Source: Musa acuminata AAA Group (lineage: Eukaryota > Streptophyta > Magnoliopsida > Zingiberales > Musaceae). Taken from it: 64,000 nucleotides of DNA. Location: positions 48,077,501-48,141,500 of the forward strand of contig NC_088335.1 in assembly GCF_036884655.1 (NCBI RefSeq). Direction: 5' to 3'. Both the position numbers and the translations under genes were made by a program. A model generated the notes under the pieces. The model was not told where the DNA came from. It saw only the letters and a list, made by a program, of their open reading frames with translations, and ran no database searches. This document shows positions 1-13,715 of the stretch, piece by piece (the stretch's first letter is position 1; each line of letters begins with the position of its first letter).

Positions 1-300
1 ATTATATAGGATTAATTCTAAAAAAAGACCTATTAATTTATAACAATTAAGATTTTTTATTTATCTTTTTTATTTTAAAAATATAATATTATCTCTAACC
101 TCAGCCTTGTCCCTTGTCGTTGTCCATCGCATCGATACTCATGTCTATTAAAGGAAGAAGAAGGGAGAGGAAATGATGAAGGAGGGAGACGATAAAGGAT
201 GACGACGAGAGGTGTCGAAAACGATCGATAGTACAAAGGTTGTCTTAGATTATGTGATCCTATTTAATTGAGTAAAATATATTATATATCTGATTGGATT
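1..300. repeat. decayed repeat fragment, AT-rich flank with GC-richer core
   Basis: No gene is visible. An AT-rich start carrying a stretch like ATTCTAAAAAAA leads into a GC-richer core (about 100-260) full of GACGA/GGAGA words. The same arrangement recurs at 10540-10960 and 33124-33665, so this is probably a partial copy of one family cut by the window edge. The assignment rests on resemblance by eye. Confidence 0.3.
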
Positions 301-988
301 ATGATAGAAATGAGGTCCACTTTTAGTAGATTTCCTTACGAAATAATTAATTATTTAATATATTTATGAAATTTTTAGAAGAAAATTTCTACTTCAAAAA
401 TGTTGTGAAATTGTATAACAATACTAATAAAGACATTCGAATATTCATAAGTTCTCTAATTTTTTTTTATCATAAAAACACATAATGTAATGTCAAAATG
501 TTCCAAGTGTGATAGCAAGTAATTTCGAGGGCCATGTCAAGTTGCCTAACTTAACTCGAGTTTGGATTTTAGTGATTGGTGTGTCGTAAAATAATTAATT
601 TAAAAGATTAATTTTGACTTTTGCATCTCCTTTTAGCTACTATCTCATCAAGAAATACCATAGTAAAAAGGAGACGAGAGAGGGTTGTTTTCCTCTACCT
701 TTTTCTTGAGCTGTTTCATCACGTCAATCCAAGTTAAAACTTCAATTCGAGAACAAAGAGAGAGCATAATTTTGATGAAATGCTCTTTTTATTCCGATCA
801 TTTTAGATATGAATTACATTGCTCCCAACGGGTCATTTTACATTGCAATAATTGTAATCTGACTACATTTTCATCAATTTAATTATAAAAGCATATGTTG
901 AAAATTTTATAGCTTGATTTGACATGCTTATCTCTCAATAAAAAAATAATTATATATGATAATAATTGGATTAGTTTTCAGCCTCTCT
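301..988. other. AT-rich intergenic DNA, nothing recognised
   Basis: Short open frames only, with no family resemblance. The 65-codon frame at 685-882 is low complexity in composition and has no supporting neighbour. Confidence 0.5.
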
Positions 989-998
989 AATCTTAATG

Positions 999-1758
999 AG
1001 TTAAGATTCATTTTAGTCTTTATAGTTTTGGTTATCGATCACTTAAATCCTTATGGTTTTTTCGTATATAAAATAAATTTTATATTTTAAAAAATGTAGT
1101 ATATAAACTCCTCCCGTCAAGTCTGAGTTAACAGACATTAGAATATGATAAAATGATATGCTGACTCATAATAAATTATTAATATAATGATACGTATAAT
1201 TTAAGTTTTAAAAAAAATTTATTTTAGCCCATATAATTTTGATCATTGATCACTTAAGCTCTTATGCCTTTGGTTATGTTTAAAATAACCTCTGTATTTT
1301 TAAAAACATTACATATAAGTTTCTTTTGTCAAGTCTGAGTTAACAAACATTAAAATCTACTTACGTGATATGTTGACTCACAATAATCCATTAATATAAT
1401 AACACATATAATTTAAATTAAACCTCTCACACATGGTGATCCAACTCTCCCTCACCTCCACCTCCGACCTCTCCGTCCTTCGCTACGTCCTTCATCGTTT
1501 CATTTTTCTCAATAAAATAAATATTTTTTAAAAAACTTAAATTACATATGTCATTATATTAATAGTTTAATACAAATCAACATATCACATAAATAAATTT
1601 TAATGTCTGTTAACTCAAACTTAACAAAATGAACTTATATGCTAAATTTTTAAAAATATAAAGATTATTTTAAACATAAGTAAACTATAAAAAATCAAGT
1701 AAACTATAAAAAAATTAAGTACATGACTAAACCAATTGGCTAAAATAAACCTTAATAC
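999..1758. mobile_element. fold-back / long-TIR DNA element, Mutator-like by target duplication
   Basis: The right arm (about 1530-1758) is an inverted copy of sequence on the left. Shared words include the GTCAAGTCTGAGTTAACA-type stretch and its complement near 1610-1630. The left arm holds two direct copies of a unit of about 200 bp (about 1005-1200 and 1205-1405), each pairing with the single right arm. The loop (about 1420-1500) is much richer in C and G. Identical 10-bp words AATCTTAATG lie just outside both ends (989-998 and 1759-1768), consistent with the 9-10 bp target duplication of Mutator-like elements. No transposase is present, so it is non-autonomous. Confidence 0.6.
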
Positions 1759-1779
1759 AATCTTAATGGACAAAGCTTT

Positions 1780-2174
1780 CAATAAATGACCTAAGCCTTC
1801 CTGTAAATTGTAACACTTAATTTTGATGATTATGTACTCAGACTCATCCTATAAACGAATCACTTAGAACAATACTTTGGTTGAGAGGGATACCTAATTC
1901 ATTAGCTTAAGCAAAGGTACTTGGAAGCAAGGTTTTTACATCCTTCTCAATACAGGAAATGTTCTGTACTTCAAAAATAACACAGGACCTATATTTACAT
2001 TGTACCGAAGTCACAGTATAGTGTCCGAACTCTCGTCAAGGCAGCCAACAACATGACTTTGTTGAACGGTAGACTTTGAATACAAGGGCAAAAGCAACTC
2101 ATCTACAAATCTCAATGCCATAATCTGCTTACTGCTCCAATTTTTGTGGAAGCAGATATTTGCTTCTAACATTA
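1780..2174 (-). other. probable 3' UTR of the RH39-type gene
   Basis: Non-coding sequence just past the stop codon at 2175-2177, with no other gene before the fold-back element. The poly(A) site cannot be fixed from sequence. Confidence 0.4.
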
Positions 2175-5100
2175 TCATGTAGGTTTAGGTGATTGCTTTC
2201 TGCCAGCAGAACTGCGCCCCCTGAAACCAACAACACTGAGCTTAGACTTAGGAATTCTTGTGATGACAGATTTTCTACCCTGTTGCAGCTTGTTGCCCCT
2301 CGTTGGTTCCCTTTTTCCACCACCAGGAGACTTGATAGGCTTTGAGATTGCGACAGTCGTTTTTGATTTTGTTGATGCTGATGCTTTTCCTTTACTGGCT
2401 GCCGTTGATTTTTGGGCTGATGTTGCTTTTTTGCTCGCTTTGGATGAACTTTTGGTTAAAATCACTTTTGCTTTATATTTCTGATCAATCTGTTTTGATA
2501 TGAAGGCATCTCTTCTCACACTGTTGGCAGAAAGAGCTTCCAAGCTCTCATTTTTCTTCATGGCTTCTTCAATTCGAGTGGCTAAAGGAACATCTTTCTT
2601 TGCGACAAGGCTTGTCACTTTGCCTGCAAAAAATAATCAGTTAACATCTTGATGCTGTAGAATATAGTTTTTAAGGAAAGACAATCTTAAAATATAAATT
2701 TGGAAATACATCTGAAACAGAAAAGTGTAAGAGCACTGTTCAATCTGAATTCCTGATAATAAGAAAAAAGCACCATAGTAAAAGCCCACCCCAAAAAGAG
2801 TGAATGAATGACATGAGCAACATGCACATGTTAAAGAGACTTGCGATATAAGGTTCATTCAAATTCTCAATATTCTAAATTCTAAAACATTATGAAACTC
2901 GACTAGGGGTTTCGCCATGCTCATCTATTTGACAAAGACAGTTGACTACTAGCTAAAAGATCATCATTGAGGGGTAAAAGGTACCAAGGACATTCAAAGC
3001 CATTGTAATGCCCAATCAGACCATTGCAACTTGTGGCGATAAGAAATTACCACTAATAATCTAATATCTTCTGATAGTGCTGGTTGATTAGATTTTGAAC
3101 ACAAAAATAATTACAAACCATGAAAGAAGTGAAGCAGTGAATCCTGGATCACAAAGACCAAAGACCTTAAGATTTCATCTTAGCTTAGGAGATTATACCT
3201 AAGTTGTCCATTAAAATATACATACTAAATTATGTTTCAGATTTTGAAGCATTGCTTTGCTCCTAGGAAGTACATTTCCAATCCAATTGGCTATAAAAAT
3301 GGAAAGTATTCTCATTTAAGCAAGAAGCACAAGCATCAAGACAATGAAATAAACCACAGCTGACATGAATTTTCAAGCCTAAAAGAATTGCAATTTTTTT
3401 TAAAAAAAAAGAGAGATTAAGAAGGTACAGGAATCACAACTACCAAAAATGGTTTGCAGAAAGTGCATATGCAAGTGTCTATGTTACCAAAATCAAGATT
3501 ACAGATGAAGCTGAACTACAATTCATTCATCTGTGTGCAGATCTTAGTGTCGTGCTTGTCACCTGCATTAAGTGTGGTATACCATTCTAGAAGGATTCTG
3601 ATATCTTAAGAGTTCTAAAGGATTACAATATAAGTGCGACTCTGATGCTTCTTAATTTATAACGAGCTGTGTGATCTTCATAAGAAAATAAAGTTTGTAT
3701 TGCTCTTAACTGTCTCCTGCTGTGTTTTCAGTGCGGGCTGGGCATGCAACAACTTAAAAAACATGTCAAGATCTTCTTCCTTGGATTTGGGAATCATGTA
3801 ACTCCTCAAAACAAAAAAGTATACCTTTGGCACCCATACGAGCAGTTCTTCCAGTCCGATGGAGATAATCAATCTGATATAGTGAAAGAAGTGAAAAAAC
3901 AAAAAAATCAATTCCGTATCTTCATGAAGGTAAAAGACAAAAAATACAAAAAAAAAAGAAATGATTTAAATACTAAGCATGAGCAGGTAGACCCACAGAA
4001 TTCAATGGAAAATCAAACATAATAACATGGTCAACATCTAGGTCCAGTCCTCTAGCAGCCAAATCCGTGCACACCAAAGTTGGACAATCTCCATCTTCAC
4101 TCTTAAACTTTCTCAGGTTTTCAACTCTGAATTAAAGAAACATGTTAAACAGTCACTCAATCAGTTGCAATGATCTATACTATGCACACATAGACTAATC
4201 TCAAGATGTATGAAAATATCAGCAAAAGCAATGTTATCCAGAAGGAAAAAAATTAAAACACAATGAAAAATGCAAAAGTGTAAAAAACTAGAATCTGCAA
4301 AATCTTAAAAATTAGGCCAAACAACAAACATTAATAAATAAAAGAACAAATCACTCTGAACAAACCACAAGGAAGACATACCAGAAAGTATGAAACGATA
4401 CTCAAGAAGCATAAAGTTAGGTTTTAAAAATAACATAAATTCAAGACTTACAATCAAAAGATATAACATGATATGCGAATAATCAAAATAACTACGAAAA
4501 TATGCAATTATGGTAGCATAGAACAAGCAAGTGAACTAGAGAAAGAAGCAACTAAATGGAGAAAAAAAATTCAAATACTGGTTGGACCATAGCAACTAAA
4601 TGGAGAAAAAAATTTAAAATTTCAGTTAGATGGCCATACACTGATTAGCACTTATCGGTCCAATCAAGGATTACTACTGAACCACATAAGTCTGATACCA
4701 ATCCTTACTTTTTTTCTTGGTGATATCAGATGGTAGAAGTCAATATATCACCAGTATATTGGTACTATACCAGTCCATCGGTTGTGGTAATCTACTGAAT
4801 CAATACAAAACCAGTATACTAACTGTGTACTAACTCATACCGCTCAAGACCACCTAAAAATAATTAAAAATTAATACCAATAAGGCCTGGTACAGTCCTT
4901 AGTTGAACCAGTAAATTGTCATCACTTAATGACCTGTATTTGTATTTATGAGAAGAACTACAGTGAGATATTGTATTATCAGAATGTGCCTAACATATGA
5001 CATTACCATTAAAAAATAAAAGTCAACTGCACTATGGGAAAACTTGAAATGAAAGGTTATTATGTGCCTTGTCATTTCATGTAATTGACAAATACCACAG

Positions 5101-8100
5101 AGATATTAAATGCTAAAAATGATTTTCATGCAAACTTCCCATGGGTCTTAACATATCAATCAATAAAGTAACTCATGATACTGTAAGCTCACTAAACCTG
5201 TGCAAGCATCATTCAGTCAGCTACTGAACTGCTCAACCAGATGATATCAAAAACGAGAATCAGAATGCATCAAACCAAACATCATAATGCACATTTGCCA
5301 ATGTCAGATTCTAAAGATAAAATGATGCACTTGAGGTCACGAGGATGCTAGATCATGACCAAGTATTGTTATCATCAAGAGTTCCAATACTGGAACTTTT
5401 TAGAATTCACCTATAATTACATCTGAAAATATTAACTTATGATTAGATGCAAAAACTTATATCATATAGTAATATTACATATGGAGATTCTTTCTGGCAG
5501 AAACATTACTCAAGCCTCAGAATTCTGTTCCATAGCAGAATGGGGATTCTCTAGAAGGGTTAAATGGAAAGATTATGTTGGAGCCATCAAACTTTACAAG
5601 TACTATCCAATGAAACAAATTAAAATTGTTTATCAAAAGTGGCAGCATGATCTTTTTCAGGCAGATACGAAAAACTACAGAAAACCACAATAGCAGTCTG
5701 GAAGATTGAAAACCGTAAAAGAAAATGAATGAAGACCTCAAAAACAAGACACCACAGAGAGAACAGGGGATCAGCTATGACAATGAAGAGAAGATCTGAT
5801 GTTTACAATGGCAAGCTACATCCTTGGAAATGTTGTAGTTTATAATACGAAACCAACTGTTTTACCTTTCCTCTGCTGGCACCTCTCCATGGTAATTTAC
5901 AGTGAATATCTGATTCTCAGTAAGAAAATGATCAACAGCACGACTAGAATTTAGTGTATTGCAGAAGACCATAACCCTATTTCCCTTTGACAAACTTGGC
6001 TCCAGAACCTGACATTAAACATTGCAACTGTTTAAAAAAATTCTGGATGTTGGATGATAATAGCTTTTGGTAGCATGTTCTCTTTTCAGAAAAACAGTAT
6101 ATTGGACCCAAAACACATGTATCAAAAGAATAAGCCCATTCTGATATCTATCAAATACATTAAGAACAACTTTCAGCATACACTGTAACAATTATGTTCT
6201 TCAGTATGTTTACTCCCCAATAGTTGGGACATTATGGTGCGTTCTTGTAGTGTCATTTGCTTGTTTGTTTACTGACAACTGTTTTTTCCCAAAGGTCATC
6301 TTGTATTTGCTAAATGTAGCCTACAGAAGATCATTTGAATCAAATGGTCATGGTTCTAAAAATAAGTAGAAAATGCAATATATTGTACATGAAGATGCAC
6401 CTCAGTAAAACTTTATTTCTTTTCAACAGAGGGAATTCTTATCACCCACAGATAAGTATATACAGAAGCCAAATGGTTAGAACACTATGTATAAACGTGA
6501 ATGTACAAGTTTCCTCTAGAAGTTAATTGCCAACAAGGAACCTATAGTGTATATGCAGTATGCACATCCAAATTGTAAGCAACTTTATAGTCAACTAATG
6601 ATAAAATCATCGCCCCAAAAGACTAACAGATATTCTTGACAATGGAATGTAATGTCAGCACAATAAAATAAAAAAAACGAAAAACTTGGACAGTTGATAA
6701 ACAAACAAGAGAGACCTGTAGAAGAGCTTCAAGCTTGTTCTCAGCACCAGAAAGTTTGATAAAGTCATGTCGAGCAGATGCAACTTTCTTTTGAAAACTA
6801 GAAGTGCGCAAATGAATTATTCCCTGGAATTCCTCATCAACCAAGTTTTGCACTGCCTACAAAAAAAGAATCAGCAATCAAAAGAGTGCATGTAAAGCAA
6901 AAGAAGTTTGAATTCTATTTACTGACTAATAAAAATTTAATTACCATAGCAGTAGATAAAACTTAATAAACGACCACCCTACTTCAATGGTCAGGCTTTC
7001 CAAAAAATATGGGCTATGTGGGTCAGTGAAATAAGCAAGGGCACATAAGGAAAAAATATTCCTAGCACATAATATGATTAAAAAAAGCAAAGGCACGTTA
7101 ACGTAACAAACAATCATTAGTTCCAACATGTATCAAAACACGAGAACTTAAGTTTCGTACAAAAAACACAATACACATACAACATCTTAACATAGAGAAC
7201 CAACTTCTGACACATTTTAAGAGCAATAACCCCTGTTCAGTGGACAAATTGGTTCCCATCATCTGATTTAGTTAAAGATTACAGAAAAAGCAATTATAAC
7301 AAAAACAATATGAAAATGTACTATAAACTCAATCTACTATCATCTTCTGCTTGTAAGAACATGTTATAGCAATTGATCACCTATGATTGCATGTTTTAAT
7401 AACAATAGAGAAACAAACCTAGTACATTGTATAGGCTTCATAATAAGCTTGAATATAACATTCAGATAAATTGAAAGCCTACGTGCAACGTGGCTGCAAG
7501 TTTTTAATATTCATGACTAGATAAAAGGAGTGCAGTCGTACACTGAGGTAAACCTAATAAAAAAGAGGGAAATTATTACAAATCAAGTCTGCATTTGGGT
7601 TCACATCACATCCAGATCTATTATTAGGGAATAAGGACTTGTTCCGTAAGAACATGATTTCAATTATGTAGTTTCTCTTGAAATACTCAACCCAAATTGC
7701 TTAGACCATGTCTTTTACCTAAAGAAAAAAAAGTAGCTATTCTCCATACTTAATACATATCATTATATTCCTTCTAGTTTTTCAGAATGCAATTGTAAGA
7801 ATAACTTCAAGTATTCACCAGTTAGGAAAATAGTTACCAATAGAAACTATATTACACCCATATGACAGCAACAATTTGATGCCAAAGGATGTCCAAGTTG
7901 TACTTGGAGTAGATTAACCCATGTCAATTGCATGCATGGATGATCAAAAGCAAATACAGCGAATTATGCTTTACAATGCCAAAGGATGCATCGTTCAACT
8001 CCTAAAATCATGAAAATCTTATCACAACTTTTATACTTGTTGAAGACTTCTTATTTCATGCTCATAAGTCATAAACATACTGTATCTAACAGCGACATTG

Positions 8101-10248
8101 CACGGTCATTAACAAAAATTGTGCATGTATATTTGAAAAGGAGGTGGAAAGCAAAAGTTTTACATTTATAAAGCATGTTAACTTATGTGTTCTGGTTGCT
8201 TTGTTATTCATAACAAACACCAGCAGCTAGCAACCAGATTGGCATAACTCACCAAAATAGTTGCTATCCGCTACAAAATCTAGTAAAAAGGCAAAACACA
8301 CATTATAACCAGAATCATGAATGAAGACCGGAGAACATATATTTATAATTATTATGACAAAATTTAAGGTACCGGACATCTTTAACTGAATACGCATTAT
8401 ATTGCTTATATTTTGTCAAACTGAATGCTTTAATCACTAATCACCTAACCTTAGTCATGGTTGCAGTGACCAAAACAGTTTGAAAACCATGGTCACCAGG
8501 TTTAGCAGCACGGTTCTTTAGGGGTCCAAGAAACTTGCGTATGTCAGGACCAAAGCCTTGATCAAACATTGTATCTGCCTCATCCAAAACCTGATATAAA
8601 GATGCCCAATTTCAATATCAAGTCAGTACTATTACTATTAGTCTTTTATAAGAAAAAAGGTGCTGTTACTAATTGTCATTTAATACTGAACATTAAATAG
8701 CATCAGCCAAAAAGTTATGAGGCTTCCTATGTAGAACCTACCAAGAATTTTATGTCCCCATAAACCATATTCCCATCATTGATATGTTGAAGAATTCTTC
8801 CTGGGGTCCCAACAACCATATCAATAGGTTCACTCAGAGAATCTTCTTGAGGTCTTAAACGTCCACCTCCACTGATCATAGTTGACCGGAACCTAGCATG
8901 ATGGCTTATAGACTTGGCTACACGGAAAACCTAAAATACACCAAAAAGATCCATTTTACAATGGAAACATGTAGTTTTTACCTCTCTATACATATCTGCC
9001 CTTCACAAAAAGTTCAAAAAAAACCTGTTCACATAGCTCCCTTGTTGGACAAAGCACAACAGCTCTAGGACGCCTGGGTCTCATCAGCACTCCAGATAAT
9101 GCTTCATCTTGCCGCATCAGCTGCAAAACACATAATTCCAATCAAATCACTATTCGGGGAAGTCCAACCAAATGCCTGGTACAAATTCAGTTTAGTAAAT
9201 AAAAATATGATCTGATTGTCTCAGCTTGCTGCTGTTCCATCAGTAGTTCCTAGTGGCATTACAAGGTGAACTAATAGCCAAAGTCTTGCAGTCAACAAAA
9301 TATGATCTGATTGTCTCAAATTCAGTAAGTAAATAAAAGTATGATCTGATTGTCTCAGCTTGCTGCTGTTCCATGAGTAGTCCCTAGTGGTATTACAAGG
9401 TGAGCTAATAGCCAAAGTCTTGCAGTCAACAAAATCCTACATCGATCATATCATACAATGAAACAGGCATGCATGACATAGCCCTAAAAACTCATAGAAC
9501 CAAAGATGCATAGCACATCAAGTTCATAAGAAAACTACGACAAGAACTAAAAATGCATAATAATTTAATAGTAGCAGAGAGGGGTCATTTTCGATTGAAA
9601 ACAAAAGCGAAGCTTGCAGCTAAAATCTACAATATAGAAGAGTATAGAGTGACTATATTATCAACCAAAAAGGCGAAAGGCAAAAAAGTAGCAGCGAAGC
9701 GCGACCTGAACTATGGGCAGCATGTAAGCCAGGGTCTTGCCAGACCCAGTATGAGAGCCCAAAACGACACTTTTACCCTCGAGCACGGCGGGCACCGCGA
9801 TGCACTGGATCTCCGTCGGCACCGAGATCTCCATCTCCTTCACCGCCCCCATCACCTCATCACCCAGTCCCAACTCCTCGAAGCTCGACGCCGACCCACG
9901 CTTCTTCTCCTTGCGCTCCTTCTTGACCGCAACATTCGCGGGGCGCGGAAGCGACGGAGAGATCGGCGCCCGCCCCTGATCAATGCCCTTCGATTGGTCC
10001 CTGAGGTGTCGCAGACGGAGTCTTTCAAGCAGGAGAGAATGGCGCAGGGGCTGCGGAGCCTGCTCCTCGTCAGTGGTGGCGATGGCCATTGGGGCAGTGG
10101 AGAGGCAGAGAGCACGGGTAAACCCCGGGAAAACCCTAAGCGGCGGCGGGAAGCGAGGCTTATAGTAGGAAAAGAGGGTTCGAGAGAAGAATAAGGACGA
10201 GGAAGAGGAGGAAAGGAGCGCTTTTCCAGTAGCTCCTCCGCAGGCCAT
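2175..10248 (-). CDS. RH39: DEAD-box ATP-dependent RNA helicase, chloroplast (RH39 type)
   Basis: Nine exons on the minus strand: 10248-9706, 9120-9025, 8930-8742, 8590-8450, 6856-6716, 6008-5866, 4126-3997, 3873-3825 and 2623-2175, giving 626 aa with intact frame. The N-terminus is Ser/Arg-rich without acids, like a plastid transit peptide. Helicase motifs: Q motif (Gln ~148), motif I SHTGSGKT ~165-172, Ia PTRELCEQ ~206-213, DEAD ~279-282, motif III TAT ~318-320, motif IV VMVFCNT ~382-388, [10 protein letters not shown] ~438-446, [10 protein letters not shown] ~466-473. The basic Lys/Ser-rich tail (~480-626) fits RNA binding. Length matches Arabidopsis RH39, which is needed for the hidden-break cleavage of chloroplast 23S rRNA; that function is taken from the family. 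The ATG at 10248 is the first in frame after the (AT)n tract; an in-frame TTG lies just before it. Confidence 0.93.
4640..4935. repeat. decayed interspersed repeat in RH39 intron 6
   Basis: Recurring words such as CCAGTATA, GGTACTATACCAGT and GGTACAGTCCTTAGT fill this stretch. A related stretch with GGTACTGGTCCTTGGT lies in the PP2A intron at 36770-36965. The two look like diverged copies of one short transposon family; the ends are not clear. Confidence 0.4.
9182..9434. repeat. tandem duplication, about 135-bp period, in RH39 intron 1
   Basis: The stretch starting CAAATTCAGT at 9182 recurs at 9317 and runs on through a shared core (ATGATCTGATTGTCTCAGC) to GTCAACAAAAT, with only a few substitutions. 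It lies wholly inside intron 1 (9121-9705), so the protein is unaffected. Confidence 0.85.
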
Positions 10249-10333
10249 GGCCAAGGATAGAGGCGGCGCAGCCGCCGAGTAAGGAGCCTGGATAAAGCCT
10301 TCAGTGTTATCGGTTCAGAGGGAAGTAACGCTC

Positions 10334-10336
<3 letters not shown>

Positions 10337-10375
<39 letters not shown>
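10337..10375. repeat. (AT)n microsatellite upstream of RH39
   Basis: About 19 uninterrupted AT units, 90 bp upstream of the RH39 start codon and so within its 5' flank. Confidence 0.95.
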
Positions 10376-10376
<1 letters not shown>

Positions 10377-10439
10377 CATGAATGGTAAAGAATGAAGAGA
10401 AGGGAAGAGAAAAGGTAAACCGTTCGATTCAATTTGATC

Positions 10440-10963
10440 CGATTTTTAAAACATTACGTAATAAATTTAAAAATATGAATATTATATTTATTTTAAAAAA
10501 TATTCTAATAAATTCTCAATATGATACTGCCCCATAAAAATTAATGGGTAAATTCTAAAAAAATCTTAAATTTTATTTTTTAATATAGTTTTCTCTTTTA
10601 CTTTATTATTGTAGAATTTTTTTTCTAAATTATTTTTATTATTTTACTTTTGACCGATCGTTTACATTGTGTTATGACTATGTCAACCTCGTTCGTCGTT
10701 TACTTTTGCTCTATTACGAGACATTGTCGCCTCTGCTTTATATGGTCGCCTCCTCCACCACATTCACATGGAAGTCGCTAAAGTCTTCAATTGTGCCTTC
10801 ACCCTCTTTCACCATTATCGTCACATTATCACCATCATCATTGACTCCACCAACTTCTTCAAGACCCCTCGCCTCCTTAACACCTCCTATGTCGATCTTC
10901 ATTAGCTCCTATTCATTAACTTCGATAAAGATGCCAATGACTTCGCCATCAATCTTTTCCCAT
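10440..10963. repeat. left part of an older GC-cored repeat, split by the LTR element
   Basis: AT-rich arm (10440-10660) followed by a GC-richer core (10665-10963). The core keeps one open frame with a single TAG near 10902-10904. That frame continues at 14525-14697 once the LTR element and one target-site copy are removed. The AT-rich arm with TTCTAAAAAAATC resembles the ends of the element at 33124-33665. I read this as a non-autonomous DNA transposon or a broken captured gene, product unknown. Confidence 0.45.
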
Positions 10964-11803
10964 TGATCTGTATGAGGTTCGAGTTCAACAATTCATTGAG
11001 TTGTCACTTTTTGAATAAAAAGTTTTGATGGAGGATAAAGATATCATCATAAAATCAAGTGGAAAACTGAAGGGCAACAATCTCTATTACTTTGAAATCA
11101 AAAATTGAACTAGGAGCATAAAAACGTATGTTGTCTTTGATAGCACCTCAATGCTTTCGGTAGGTTGAAGATTGATGTTTGTTTCAATCTCATTCTTTTC
11201 TATTAGTGTTGGAACATCCTCCCGATATTTAGACAATTAATAACAAAACTTCTAGATTTCTCATAATAATTAAACAAATCTTTAAAGCAATACTTTGGTT
11301 GTTAGAATTTGGGGAATAAGAGGCTACGGTTGGAAGGAACTCAATTTTACCTCATCTTCTTCTTTGGCTCGACACTAATAGATTATCAGGACCAATTGAT
11401 TTTGATTGTTGCTACTTTTGATACTCTTCTATGGAGCTCTCCTTTTATAGTTGATAGGTTAGGAATTCTAAAGGGTTTAGGAGCTCTCCTTCTTTTATAG
11501 TTGAGGTAGGGTAGGAATTCTAAAGGGTTTAGGACTCCCCTTCTAGGGTGGCATATAACTTTTTTCCTACTCCAAGTAAGAGTTGTGTTGCCCTTGCTTT
11601 ATGATTGTCCTATTTCAATGATGGCTACTTTGATTTCAATTAGGAGTATATCGTGTTTTGGGTGAGCCATTACGATATGGGATTTGCTTGGTTGAATAGG
11701 GTTTTGAGCTTTAAGAGGCTCTTAGATAAGAATTGGCCACACTATAAGGCTATTGGAGCTCATCTAGGTCTTCAGTCGAGTATTGATGAGATCATTCATA
11801 TCA
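10964..11803 (-). repeat. 3' LTR of the gypsy-like element
   Basis: About 840 bp, alignable along its length with 13716-14519, but with many substitutions and indels, so an old insertion. It contains an internal near-duplicate around 11415-11540 (repeated AGGAATTCTAAAGGGTTTAG) that the other LTR lacks. Confidence 0.8.
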
Positions 11804-13715
11804 TAACTCCCTCAATTAGATGATTCGACTCCTAATGAATTTTTTTTGTAGACTTCTTCCCTCTCCATTTATAGGTTGAAGGTTTTTCTTTAGTCCATCG
11901 ATGTGGTCAGCATCATCGTACCCAACCATGTTGTCTACTTACACCAATTTGATTGGATTTTTTTTATTATCGAATCCTCATCGACTCAAGAACTTTCTTT
12001 TTCTTCTTACCGTTTCAAGCATGTTACTACTCCTTTTAGTTTCTCCTCCTCTTTTATCAAGTTGGAGAAAGGCTTTGATCTCTTGTATACCAAAGTGAGA
12101 GCCATAAATTTTAAACATGTGTTCCACATCATTTTTGTCTAGTCGGCAAATGTCAAGTCTTCCATCAAACAAATTAGATCACGAGCAATAAGGAACTTCC
12201 TTCAATATTTCGGGTTATCATTGATACTTCTGGGTTCGGTGAAAGTAAATGACATATTGATCTTATAAGTATGGGCTTCTAAGGATAACACATGTCAAGT
12301 GGAACCACTTCGCATGTTATATCATTGATGAATTTCTTATGATAACAAAGTATATCTTGCATTGTTAGTAGATCTTTATCTTCACATCACCATGAAACCA
12401 TTCAAGAGAATATGGGTGCGAATGCGATGTTATCTCTAGACCAAGCTTCTTGATCAAGCTTATCGAGATAAGATTCTTTTGGCACCCGTTGTTGAAAATC
12501 ATGCCAACGATTATTAGTTTACTTAGATCCTTATGATAAAGAGCTCTTCTTGAACTTTTGGACTAGAGATCAAACTCGAGTTTATAACCTTCAGTTTAGC
12601 CATCAACAATAACTTATATTTGCATAAGGAATAGGTGAAAGTTTGATGAAGTAGTCACCCATGGTCGTAGCCCTGGTTTGTTGACTTTGATTATTCTTTA
12701 ATCATTTATTTGGAAAGAGTTCTAGGTAAATTTTTTAATACTTTACTTTGGGGTAACCTATAATTTTATAATGTTTATAAAAATGATCACTTCTTTTAAA
12801 GAAGGCAAACGAAGTCTTGCTTCGTTGGGTGGCTCCCTTTGATCTTTTTCGTAAGCTTTTTACTATATGTGTGATTTTTTCTATCGATTATTATCATTAT
12901 GTTAATAACAGTTGAAATATCATATATTTTGAATAGGCTCAACTTTGTATGAATTTGTATGTAGAGCCCGAATGTGTATTTCATTATTATCGATTGATTA
13001 TCGTGAGAGATTTTGAGCATCATCACTAGTCGATGAAATTTGATGGTGTATTCTTATACATATTTGTCCCATCTTAAGCATAAGTAATGTCACATCCTCC
13101 ATCTTTCTTTGAGATACCTAATATAGTAGAATTCTAAGTCTTTTTAACTATCCATGATATATCTTTATTATCATTGGCTCAAAAATAGGTATTTCACCAT
13201 GCAAGTATATGTCTCATCAACTTGAGTCACACAAGTAATATTTTATTATCATTATATAATTATATTGATCAAAATAAGTATCAAGCTAATCTATCCATGT
13301 ATCAAATATCTTAACATTGATGATTCTATGGTATGAGGGTATGTCAATAAGATCCTCAACTCGAAATAATCAAGTTCTTGCTGCGATGCTATGCTCAATA
13401 GCATTCTCTTTGCTATTGTACGTCTTAGATGAAGACCACACTTTCTCATAAGTTATGTCATAGTTTGCTCGAATGTTGGTTATCAGAGGGTTAGTTTGGG
13501 TTTGTATCTAACTCATCATGATCTCCATCTACTAGGTTAATATTATCATTTGAATAATAAGGTCGGTCAAGGCTATCAGAGTGTTGGTCACCATCCTATT
13601 GGTGATTCTTCCTCTAGGTGAGCGTGGTTCAAACTCCAACTCTTATAACTCTTTGTCTTATTCTTCAAACCTTATCTCATGGTTACAATTCATAAGATCG
13701 TGCTTTGATATGACT

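Noticed and set aside
2260..2484. 74-aa plus-strand hydrophobic frame
   Set aside because: Antisense of the Lys/Ser-rich RH39 tail, which reads as Phe/Leu/Ala on the other strand.
9553..10379. Long open frames on both strands over RH39 exon 1 (213 aa plus, 175 aa minus)
   Set aside because: They are GC-driven shadows of the helicase first exon, with Arg-rich nonsense composition and no family resemblance.
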